From Candidatus Helarchaeota archaeon (lineage in GTDB: Archaea; Asgardarchaeota; Lokiarchaeia; Helarchaeales; HEL-GB-A): DNA of 6,826 nt. Made by a program: the position numbers and the translations under genes. The stretch spans positions 1-6,826 of the forward strand of contig JAEOSY010000071.1 of the NCBI GenBank assembly GCA_016840125.1, in the 5' to 3' direction. Shown here in pieces: positions 1 through 6,259 of the stretch. The first letter of the stretch is position 1; every line of letters begins with the position of its first letter. Under the pieces are notes generated by a model, which saw only the letters and a program-made list of their open reading frames with translations, was not told where the DNA came from and searched no databases.

Positions 1-3000
1 ATGTCTTAAAAAAATCCTTTTGGTCCTCTCCAGACCACAACTCCCGAATTTTGGGGAAGCAACGAACCATGAGGGGGAGTGCCTTCGCGAGGGCTACTTC
101 AAAAATCTCAAGGATTGCAGCTCTTAGGGGCGTATTTTCAGTGTATTCATAATGACTTAATCGGGTAGTGAGAGAAGAGGTTATCTGATCGATTAATCCC
201 TGATCGAAGTGTTCAGGATACTTCTGAAGGTAAAACTTTAGATCGTTACGGGCGGCTATTTTTAAATTGCTGAAACCCGAAAGGAGCGGAATATATCGTT
301 TAATGGTGTTTGGGGTTTTGAATTCTGGTTCTTTTAAAAAAATCTGGTATGCCCCAAGAGCGGCTTCCTTAACGGTATGTTCTTTTCCATGTTCAAACAA
401 TTCACTAATTTTGAGGATAGCTTCCTCGGTCTTAAGCCCAGGAGTCTCTCGAAGAAGTTTGCAGTAGGTTTCAAGCGCGAGTAATTGCGGATTTAATTCA
501 TTTTTTCGATAGTTCACCGATACTTGAGATGCAAAGGCAATCGTATAGTTATCCACGGTCATTTTATTTACGAGTTCAGGGTATGTCGTAAGAAATTTTG
601 TGTAAAGCTTAACAGCCATCGTTAAGAGTGTCGCATCCCAGGTCTTGAATACAACGGCAATTCGCTTTATTGTCTCTTGATTAATCAGCTGGGGCATCTC
701 GTCCAGGCACATTTTGTATGTCTGAATCGCAACCTTCTTAACCTCATTACTTCCATCCTGAAATGCATCAGCAACTTTTTCGAGTCGCGCCCGTGTGATA
801 AATTCAGGTTTCTCTTGAAGAATTTGTGCATAGGACTCAAGAGCTTGCTTCCGTACATCCTCCCTTAGCTGTGTGTGAAGAAACACGTTTGCACAGAGTT
901 CTAAAATATTCTTCGCAGTGGTAAAGTTTTGGACGAGTTCGAGATGGATTTTATAGGCAGCTAAAGCAAGGCTAATACTTTTCCATTCGACATTAGACAA
1001 ATGCTCCATGATGAGGGAACAAATCGGATCATGCAACCGAGAAATTTTTTTTAATATCCATCTATAAATGTCCCATGTGGTTTTCTCAACGTCGCATTTA
1101 TGAGAGTGATGCTGCTTCAAGATATCGAAAATTTTCTGGACATGGCCAAAATCAACAAACTCAGGTGTATTTAACACAACTACTTCCAAAAATTGTAGTG
1201 CTTCAAACCCTAGATCAGAAGGCGAGGTGATTTTAGATAGCAGATTAGAAATTTCTTTTAGCCCCTTTGGGGTGATATGCGCAGGCATCGATTTAAAAAA
1301 TTCTACCGCTTTTCGTTTTAAGTTTTCTTCTTTTCCAGTGAGTAAGTCTGCAATTTTATTTACCACTTCTTCGTCAATCCATTGCGGTCTCAACTGTATT
1401 CCTTTTTGATATGTAGATAATGCAGCTAGACGTATGGTTTCGGTCTCTTCCGAACTCATAAGCACGTCACTAATCTTCTTCAACATTGTTGAGGTAAATA
1501 ACTTTGGTATTTGGGAGATTAAATTTTGATAAAGCGTTAGTGCTATGATCCGGATGTACTGACTTTCATTTCTACTTGATACTAGTTCACAGATCCTGCT
1601 TAGCCCAATCTGGTTGAGGTACTTTGGTGTTTTATTACTAACAACTTCATAAAGCTCTAGTGCTGCTACCTTGAGGGTGTGTCTTTTTGCCAGAAAAAGA
1701 TCGGAAATTTTTTCCACGTCTTTTTCGGTTATCAAATCAGGCTCCCAATCGATAGTTTTCTTTAATAGATCTAACGCAATCTCACTTAATTCACCGTCTA
1801 TTAGCTCTATCAATTTCGAGGAGAATAGCCGTTTAAGTTCAGCTGTTGCTTCCGAAAAGATCTCGGAGAGATTTTCCGCGTTAAAGAAAATAAGATCATC
1901 TATGACGAGAACTAGTTCTTGGAATAGAAAGTTCAAATGCTTTTCTCGTGCTCTGAAGCTGTATGATTTGATCTTATCAATTTTTGCTATTAATTTTCCT
2001 CTATAATTAAAAAGCAAATCCCTATAACGGTTGAACCAACGCTCTTCTTTGTATGTGGCCTTGGAATGACTGCAAATGTGATCGGCAAGGGAGATTCGTT
2101 TTCGCACTAGAAGGTCTAACGGTTGATAGGAACGAGTCAGGTTCATTGCAGAACAAAGGTCCTCGATCCTGTCGCGAATTTCTTCTCGAGGTACTCCATT
2201 CTCAATCAGAGAAATTATAGACAATTGAAGTTCTTGCCAATATTCCCCTTCATGATACACCTTCGCCTCTTCAAGAGCCCAAATTACTCTGAATAAATCC
2301 ACCCTCGTGGCATCTTTATCATTATGATAATTTGCGTCTTCCCAATATTCATAATGATTTCTGAATTCTTCAGGATAAACGCCCCGCGTTTTTAGGATTT
2401 TAAGGAGATACGGAATCAGATTAATTTCTTGTTTTTTCAATACATTTATAGGTGCTTCATATTGCTCAAACTGCGCCATATAGGCGCATAAGTCCCCCAC
2501 AATAGCAAACTTCTCCGACTCATCCAGCTGCTGAGGGTGGGTAATGAACTCTTTGATTTGTGAGATTAAATTAGTCCAATATTCCGTTACAAACTGTGGA
2601 GTTCTTCGTTGAATTTCAGTAAAAACATATTTATTACGATCTCTCCACACATACGGGAGAATGTTCAGGTTCTTCTGGCAAAAAACCGCCAAGGGTTCGT
2701 AATTCTTCCAAGACATGTAAGTGCAGAGTTTTCTAACGAGAAAACTGATCTTAATTTCATTATGTGGATTGGATTCCGTCATGAGTTCCACTATTTGATT
2801 AGTCAAATTTTGCCAGTACCGCTCCAAAGTTTGTGGAATTCGTTCCCTGATCTCGCTGAAAACGTTCTCCGCCGCGTTGTATATAATATAACCACCGAAA
2901 TTTGAGAGGACATAATGGGTAATATTTACATCCTTTTCAGCGAAACATTCCAGCGGCTTATACTCCTTGTTAATATCCATGTAATAACAAAAGTCTCGTA

Positions 3001-4582
3001 CAATTGACTTTAATTCTTCTTCATTAGAAACTTCTGAGTCTGAAGCGAGTTGCTCAATTTTCAGTATCAAACCGCGCCAATATTCCTCGGCCATCTTGGG
3101 AACTCTCTCGTGCGCTTCCCGAATTATCCTTTCCGTAACATGCCTTACCTTGTAATTATCCTGAAGTAGTAGAAATAAGTAGGGGAAAATATTGATGCTG
3201 CGCTGGGTCAGCTCCTCAAGCGGTTTATAGTATTTATAATCATCCATATATTTACATAAGTTTTCCACAATGAGCTTTGTGCGAATTTCATTCATTGGGT
3301 GCACCTCTAAACTCAGTTTCTGGATTTCAGAGATGTAGCCTAGCCAATACTCTTTGACGTACTGTGGGACTCTTTTATGTGCCTCTTTAAAAACTAGGTT
3401 TGCCTGTGAGACTACATTTTTTACATTATCCTTAGCGTTTAGTAAAATAAACGGGAGAATATTAATATTCATGCGCGCTAATTCTTCAAGGGGCTGGTAG
3501 TTTTGATGACTTGCCATATATGCACAAAAATCTTTTACGGCAGACTTCATCTTAATATCATCTATTTTTTCTGGAGCGCTAAGCAGGAGTTCAACCCTAT
3601 CCAAATATTCCTGCCAGTATGGTCGAGCGTATTGTGGAATATATTTATGTGCCATTCTGAATGCGTTGCTCGCTTCATACCTCGCTTCTTCCTCAGGATC
3701 TTTGAGAATTTTTTCGATTAGTGGAAGAAGATTTATATCCTTTTTCGCTAACTCTTCGACCGCCTGATAATTATTGAAACTTGACATATAAGAGCATAGA
3801 TTTTTCACAAACATTAAGAGTTGCTTTTCACTCACGTGCTCAGGCTCAAAATAGCATCGTTCAATCCATTTTACCATTCTTTGCCAATAATCCTCTTCTG
3901 CCTGGGGGATCATCCAAGTGGGATCACTCTTAAAGGAATAAGATATTTTACCCAGCATTTGGTTTACTATTCTCCCAGAGAAAACTTCAACTCCTTCCCA
4001 GCCATCCAGTTCAAAATCACTGTTGAACTCAGGATTTTGCTTTCTAAGGTAATCATCAATATTCCAAAAGGTAGTGATAAATTTTTGATACGCTGTAAGC
4101 TTTTTGACTTTCTGTGTTCCAACCGTCACTGCCTTTACAGGATCTATTTGAATTCCCGTATGGACGACGCATAAATCCACAAGAACTTTTGCGCTATAAC
4201 GATCCCTTACCTTGCGTAAAATAACGGGGGAAACGGCTAGTCCATTATCAGTCTTCGTTAAACCCATCCTATACTCTAAATCATTACCTCGTCGATTCTT
4301 TCCAGAGAAGAAGCTCGGGGTAAGAACCATAGGACCCTCTAGATCCTGAACCGAATAAATCTTCCCCCCAAACCGAAGCTTACTATTGTAGGCGGTCGCC
4401 CAGTTTCCGCGCTCTACCTCATACCCGGAAACCACGGTAATTTCATGTATATTTCCATTTGTAACTGTCCTCTCCTTGATTGTGGATCCTATTGTTTGAA
4501 GATATTTATTGACTACATCAGAATGCACAAATTCCTCAAAGGATCCATCCAATTCTTCTAGAAATTGATCATAAAGCGCCAT
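1..4582 (-). CDS. Giant alpha-solenoid protein (novel ~90-residue repeats + HEAT-like repeats), 3' end off the window
   Basis: Seen: from ATG at 4582 the frame is open for 1527 codons to the left edge with no stop, so the C-terminus is missing. Residues 1-225 form an unrecognised mixed domain. Residues 228-860 hold seven repeats of about 90 residues (Y-W at 232, 322, 412, 501, 589, 668, 781; C-x-Y-M or C-x-A-M starting at Cys 263, 353, 443, 532, 620, 699, 810). From about 955 to 1510 there are about fourteen 36-46-residue units with an A-L-x2-Y register followed by Pro, typical of HEAT/ARM solenoids. I see no signal peptide, transmembrane segment or nucleotide-binding motif, so it is probably cytosolic. 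Known: such solenoids act as scaffolds for protein, membrane or nucleic acid binding. Inferred: scaffold role; partner unknown. The start is supported by a G-rich stretch 5 nt upstream. It lies 10 nt after the Cys-rich gene and is probably cotranscribed with it. The gene itself is very secure; its function is not. Confidence 0.93.
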   Translation of the reverse strand, partial: MALYDQFLEELDGSFEEFVHSDVVNKYLQTIGSTIKERTVTNGNIHEITVVSGYEVERGNWATAYNSKLRFGGKIYSVQDLEGPMVLTPSFFSGKNRRGNDLEYRMGLTKTDNGLAVSPVILRKVRDRYSAKVLVDLCVVHTGIQIDPVKAVTVGTQKVKKLTAYQKFITTFWNIDDYLRKQNPEFNSDFELDGWEGVEVFSGRIVNQMLGKISYSFKSDPTWMIPQAEEDYWQRMVKWIERCYFEPEHVSEKQLLMFVKNLCSYMSSFNNYQAVEELAKKDINLLPLIEKILKDPEEEARYEASNAFRMAHKYIPQYARPYWQEYLDRVELLLSAPEKIDDIKMKSAVKDFCAYMASHQNYQPLEELARMNINILPFILLNAKDNVKNVVSQANLVFKEAHKRVPQYVKEYWLGYISEIQKLSLEVHPMNEIRTKLIVENLCKYMDDYKYYKPLEELTQRSINIFPYLFLLLQDNYKVRHVTERIIREAHERVPKMAEEYWRGLILKIEQLASDSEVSNEEELKSIVRDFCYYMDINKEYKPLECFAEKDVNITHYVLSNFGGYIIYNAAENVFSEIRERIPQTLERYWQNLTNQIVELMTESNPHNEIKISFLVRKLCTYMSWKNYEPLAVFCQKNLNILPYVWRDRNKYVFTEIQRRTPQFVTEYWTNLISQIKEFITHPQQLDESEKFAIVGDLCAYMAQFEQYEAPINVLKKQEINLIPYLLKILKTRGVYPEEFRNHYEYWEDANYHNDKDATRVDLFRVIWALEEAKVYHEGEYWQELQLSIISLIENGVPREEIRDRIEDLCSAMNLTRSYQPLDLLVRKRISLADHICSHSKATYKEERWFNRYRDLLFNYRGKLIAKIDKIKSYSFRAREKHLNFLFQELVLVIDDLIFFNAENLSEIFSEATAELKRLFSSKLIELIDGELSEIALDLLKKTIDWEPDLITEKDVEKISDLFLAKRHTLKVAALELYEVVSNKTPKYLNQIGLSRICELVSSRNESQYIRIIALTLYQNLISQIPKLFTSTMLKKISDVLMSSEETETIRLAALSTYQKGIQLRPQWIDEEVVNKIADLLTGKEENLKRKAVEFFKSMPAHITPKGLKEISNLLSKITSPSDLGFEALQFLEVVVLNTPEFVDFGHVQKIFDILKQHHSHKCDVEKTTWDIYRWILKKISRLHDPICSLIMEHLSNVEWKSISLALAAYKIHLELVQNFTTAKNILELCANVFLHTQLREDVRKQALESYAQILQEKPEFITRARLEKVADAFQDGSNEVKKVAIQTYKMCLDEMPQLINQETIKRIAVVFKTWDATLLTMAVKLYTKFLTTYPELVNKMTVDNYTIAFASQVSVNYRKNELNPQLLALETYCKLLRETPGLKTEEAILKISELFEHGKEHTVKEAALGAYQIFLKEPEFKTPNTIKRYIPLLSGFSNLKIAARNDLKFYLQKYPEHFDQGLIDQITSSLTTRLSHYEYTENTPLRAAILEIFEVALAKALPLMVRCFPKIRELWSGEDQKDFFKT
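53..1720 (-). repeat. About fourteen HEAT/ARM-like protein repeats (residues ~955-1510 of the giant protein)
   Basis: A recurring helix with A-(L/I/V)-x2-(Y/F), followed 7-9 residues later by Pro, places the marker Ala at 974, 1014, 1054, 1092, 1128, a degenerate copy near 1168, then 1208, 1247, 1285, 1323, 1369, 1408, 1444 and 1489. Spacing is mostly 36-40. Between markers is a second helix of the type K-I-x-D-L-L. Phrases such as K-P-E-F, T-P-E-F, Y-P-E-L and E-P-E-F recur at the loop. This is the usual two-helix HEAT layout. The series is still in register within 25 residues of the window edge, so more repeats may lie beyond it. Confidence 0.75.
2003..3901 (-). repeat. Seven tandem ~90-residue protein repeats (residues ~228-860 of the giant protein)
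   Basis: Each unit reads roughly: E-Y-W, a hydrophobic helix, a variable acidic loop of 10-15 residues, a helix with L-C-x-Y-M, then Y-x-P-L-E-E-L, I-N-I-L-P, a second variable stretch, and E-A-H-x-R-V-P-Q leading into the next E-Y-W. Cys-to-Cys spacing is 90, 90, 89, 88, 79 and 111. Copies 2-4 are the most alike; copies 5 and 6 lose or shorten the middle; copy 7 has drifted (C-S-A-M). The pattern is all-helical and probably continues into the HEAT-like part as one superhelix. The Cys and Met lie in a hydrophobic helix face, so they look like core residues rather than metal ligands. This is protein-level repetition; the DNA is diverged. Confidence 0.85.
3908..4582 (-). other. Unrecognised N-terminal domain of the giant protein (residues 1-225)
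   Basis: This part lacks the repeat signatures of the rest. It begins with an acidic helical stretch (MALYDQFLEELDG), followed by a region rich in beta-type hydrophobic/polar alternation (residues about 38-150, including the segments IHEITVVSGYEVERGNW and YSAKVLVDLCVVHTG). A Lys-rich segment (about 150-185) and an acidic patch with two Trp then lead into the first repeat. The mixed composition suggests a folded, non-solenoid domain at the head of the scaffold. I recognise no family and no catalytic motif. It may be the part that gives the protein its specific function. Confidence 0.5.
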
Positions 4583-4587
4583 AGATA

Positions 4588-4594
4588 CCCCCCT
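4588..4594 (-). promoter_or_regulatory. G-rich ribosome-binding-site candidate overlapping the upstream stop codon
   Basis: On the minus strand AGGGGGG ends 5 nt before the ATG of the giant gene. Its first two bases (A and G) are the last two bases of the TAG stop of the Cys-rich gene. The position suits a Shine-Dalgarno element and would couple translation of the two genes. The sequence is a G-run rather than a classical GGAGG or GGTGA, so the match to anti-SD is partial. Confidence 0.4.
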
Positions 4595-5549
4595 AAAGTG
4601 ATGGGAGTTCTTCTTCGCTTAATTCCCAGCAGCGAGAAGCTTCCTCCACACGAGACCCCACGATTTTTAAGATAGAATTGCCTTTTTTTAGTTTCTCCAA
4701 GGCGGAATCTGCGTACTTTTTGGCGCGCCCTATCCGCGACCCGGATTTCGAGAAGGAATGCCCGCAAACATCCAGTAACAAGTACGTGCCCTCGTCTAGC
4801 TTTGCGACCTCTTCCTTATTCAGTTTGTCTCTCACAAATGGATTCTGGCCTAAAACTACACCAGAAATAATAGTACAATCCTTTGAAAAGTTCCCCATGG
4901 GGAAGTGAAGGTCGTTTGTGTTAATTGGATTTTCTATTAGAACATAATAATGGACCAAAATGCGCCCCTTCCGCCATTTCGGGATATCCGGACCGGATTC
5001 ATCCCATTCGGAACCGTCACACTCACTGTACCCACGAATGATTTCTACTGAGCGATACTTAATGAATAGTTCCTTTAATTCGAGTTCCGCGATGTATTCC
5101 ATTGTCCCTCTGCAATTACATTCAAAAGTGTCCATGCCGCTCTGAATTGACACTATCGTATATTCCCCGGTTCGCCATTTATCTTTTGCATTCGCACTTA
5201 TTTTTCTATCTATGCAATTGTAATATTCATCGCAATCAGTGCATACAACACGAAACCCGCAATCGTCACTATACTCCTGTAATTCACAATCGTCACGATT
5301 CCAACAGAGCTCGCAATGGCTCGTGTTTCCCTTCCTGAGATGAACGCAACCAATCTCTGCTTTCCCCATTCCACCAGATGGTGGAGTGCATTCTTCCCGA
5401 TTATTACATGTGTCACAGTCTTCCGTTCCCTCGTCAGATACACCACCGTACGTCCGCGTGAGAGACCCCTTAATCAATACGTGATAGTTTACGGAGATTG
5501 GATTCGAATGGTTCGTAGCAAAACCCGGTTCAATATTGTAAATGCGCAT
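4593..5549 (-). CDS. Cysteine-rich protein with three C-x2-C-x5-C motifs, function unknown
   Basis: A complete 318-residue frame with 17 Cys, ending in TAG. The central block has C45-C48-C54, C79-C82-C88 and C103-C106-C112, each C-x2-C-x5-C with acidic or aromatic residues between. C68 and C97 lie just after the first two motifs and C144/C146 follow the third, so each could complete a four-ligand site. Known: C-x2-C-x5-C occurs in the Fe-S 'staple' of Cas4/AddB-type nucleases and in the core of SPASM domains; neither the nuclease motif nor a radical-SAM motif is present here. The flanking parts (1-40 and 150-318) are ordinary soluble sequence, with Y-x-V-L-I strands near 22-26 and 201-205 and a Lys-rich helix near 275-292. 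No signal peptide or membrane segment is seen. I chose ATG 5549 because the nearest upstream ATG, 10 bases away in another frame, meets a stop at once. It is first in a probable operon with the giant protein. Alternative: a zinc-binding adaptor. The gene is secure; the cofactor is inferred. Confidence 0.88.
   Translation of the reverse strand: MRIYNIEPGFATNHSNPISVNYHVLIKGSLTRTYGGVSDEGTEDCDTCNNREECTPPSGGMGKAEIGCVHLRKGNTSHCELCWNRDDCELQEYSDDCGFRVVCTDCDEYYNCIDRKISANAKDKWRTGEYTIVSIQSGMDTFECNCRGTMEYIAELELKELFIKYRSVEIIRGYSECDGSEWDESGPDIPKWRKGRILVHYYVLIENPINTNDLHFPMGNFSKDCTIISGVVLGQNPFVRDKLNKEEVAKLDEGTYLLLDVCGHSFSKSGSRIGRAKKYADSALEKLKKGNSILKIVGSRVEEASRCWELSEEELPSL
5214..5417 (-). repeat. Triple C-x2-C-x5-C array inside the Cys-rich protein (residues 45-112)
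   Basis: The three copies read CDTCNNREEC, CELCWNRDDC and CTDCDEYYNC. The first two share an N-R-(E/D)-(E/D)-C ending, which argues for internal duplication rather than chance. First-Cys spacing is 34 then 24 residues. Single Cys at 68 and 97 alternate with the motifs. The reduced forms would suit two or three metal or Fe-S sites. Confidence 0.8.
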
Positions 5550-5568
5550 TTAGAGCATTAACCCCCAC

Positions 5569-5589
5569 TACAAGGTGTGTATACTTGTA
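5569..5589. repeat. 21-bp inverted repeat TACAAG-N9-CTTGTA, possible operator
   Basis: Perfect 6-bp arms at 5569-5574 and 5584-5589 with a 9-base centre. The dyad lies between the TATA-like element and the start codon of the Cys-rich gene, over the expected transcription start, where a dimeric repressor would act. A 6-bp dyad can arise by chance in a spacer this long, so position is the main argument. Confidence 0.3.
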
Positions 5590-5607
5590 ATAAAAATAAT
5601 CCTTTTT
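5588..5607 (-). promoter_or_regulatory. Candidate archaeal BRE/TATA promoter of the Cys-rich/giant operon
   Basis: On the minus strand a purine block (AAAAAGG, 5607-5601) is followed by ATTATTTTTATTA (5600-5588), centred about 45 bp upstream of the ATG at 5549. With the usual archaeal spacing of about 25 bp, transcription would start near 5568, giving a leader of about 18 nt that contains a G-run (5566-5562). The element is AT-rich in an AT-rich spacer, so a chance match is possible. Confidence 0.3.
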
Positions 5608-5609
5608 AA

Positions 5610-5753
5610 TCTCAAAGGTTTTCGTGCTAGCTGAATTCATGAAGTGCGTTACTCCAGACTCTTGGATCAATAGAGGATCCTATCTTCGATTCACTGGATG
5701 AGACGAGATTCAATTGATTTTAGGTTTTAATAACGGGCGAAAGTTTTTTTGAT
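5610..5753. other. Intergenic spacer with nothing recognised
   Basis: This AT-rich stretch lies between the operon promoter region and the GC-rich island. It contains no convincing ORF with a start, no tRNA-like T-arm and no clear hairpin. A minus-strand run of A residues (plus-strand T-run near 5744-5750) follows the end of the remnant frame, which is the wrong polarity for a minus-strand T-rich terminator. The upstream part of a short minus frame (5530-5640) falls here and was judged not to be a gene. Confidence 0.5.
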
Positions 5754-6053
5754 CTAATTGAGAATCCCTACGCGATCCTCATTGTGCGTATCAATCACCA
5801 TAACACCTGCACTGTGCCCCACGCCCGGGCGAATAAGCGCAATGAATTCCTTGAGGGAGCTCCGACCGGACCCGATGGCGTGCAGAATCTCACGTTCTTG
5901 GGGAGTCAGGGATAATTCTGGGCGGAGTAGGATGGGAATTTCGAAAAAATTATCAATGCCAATCTCATGATCCTCCTCATCAAAGCGCGGGTTGGCACTC
6001 ACGATCCGGAGGTTGAGGAGGCAGGCGAGGGTATAGACAATTACGGAGAAGAT
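5754..6053 (-). pseudogene. Gene remnant or small orphan ORF with a possible winged-helix-like segment
   Basis: A minus-strand frame open from just after TGA (6054-6056) to TAG (5754-5756). Only a weak GTG at 6002 can start it, and the bases before that GTG are pyrimidine-rich, with no ribosome-binding site. That would give 82 residues. Codons favour G or C in the third position, unlike the neighbouring genes. The piece S-L-T-P-Q-E-R-E-I-L-H-A-I resembles the first helix of a winged-helix DNA-binding domain, but this is a weak resemblance. If the frame is read upstream from 6053, a hydrophobic segment (IFSVIVYTLACLLNL) comes first, and further up the same frame has stops at 6054-6056 and 6120-6122. 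I read it as the tail of a decayed or transferred gene. A real small protein is possible. Confidence 0.4.
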
Positions 6054-6170
6054 TCACAGGAACCCTGAGGTACCCGAGGACTTCCACCACCTCATGGTCG
6101 CCATGCCCCCGAACGCCTTCTAGTTCCGGCAGGGGATCAAGCGGCTGCTGCGCCAGATGGACATTTTCAT
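5757..6170. other. GC-rich island between AT-rich genes
   Basis: By hand count 5761-6120 is 196 of 360 bases G or C (54%), with two 60-base lines at 63%. A sampled line just left of it (5581-5640) is 27%, and a line in the LRR gene (6541-6600) is 28%. The change is sharp at both ends, at about 5757 and about 6170. Frames inside look coding-like but are interrupted on both strands. This suggests an insertion of foreign DNA, now decaying. No terminal inverted repeat or target duplication was found by eye. Confidence 0.6.
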
Positions 6171-6202
6171 CTATAATAAAAACTTAATTTCGTATTATTA
6201 AG
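6171..6202 (-). terminator. Candidate terminator of the LRR/zinc-finger gene
   Basis: On the minus strand a perfect 6-bp hairpin (CTTAAT at 6202-6197 and ATTAAG at 6188-6183, 8-base loop) is followed directly by TTTTTATTAT. It lies about 58 bases after the LRR stop codon. The stem has only one G-C pair, so the T-tract, which is enough for archaeal termination, is the stronger part. It also marks the right edge of the GC-rich island. Confidence 0.4.
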
Positions 6203-6259
6203 AATTTGGGAACTAAATGCTCCAACTCAGAAGGACTTCTTAACTGTTATCAAACTGGT
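6203..6259. other. Short AT-rich 3' spacer of the LRR gene, nothing recognised
   Basis: These 57 bases lie between the LRR gene stop and the candidate terminator. They hold no ORF, repeat or conserved motif that I can see, and probably form the 3' untranslated region. Confidence 0.4.

Noticed and set aside
1671..2006. Plus-strand 111-residue ORF, and similar ones at 2609-2905, 3503-3721 and 3821-4174
   Set aside because: They lie wholly inside the giant minus-strand gene, which has two consistent protein repeat families. The plus-strand translations are rich in Ser, Phe and Ile, with no domain pattern.
4558..4767. Minus-strand 69-residue ORF across the junction of the two operon genes
   Set aside because: It is out of frame with both genes, basic and low in complexity, and overlaps their well-supported coding sequence and start site.
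5214..5417. Cas4-like nuclease or SPASM-domain assignment for the Cys-rich protein
   Set aside because: Only the C-x2-C-x5-C spacing matches. There is no PD-(D/E)xK motif, no radical-SAM CxxxCxxC and no nearby cas genes or CRISPR array.
5530..5640. Minus-strand frame of 36 residues starting at ATG 5640 and overlapping the start of the Cys-rich gene
   Set aside because: It has no ribosome-binding site or recognisable composition, and it runs through the proposed promoter and the start of the real gene in another frame.
5690..5710. TTCGATTC as a tRNA T-loop
   Set aside because: The flanking bases do not form the five-pair T-stem, and no acceptor or anticodon stem could be placed around it.
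6034..6123. TAG read as pyrrolysine in the plus-strand frame
   Set aside because: Three minus-strand frames in the window (the Cys-rich gene, the LRR gene and the remnant) end in TAG, so TAG is an ordinary stop here. The frame also has no start and sits in decayed, compositionally odd DNA.
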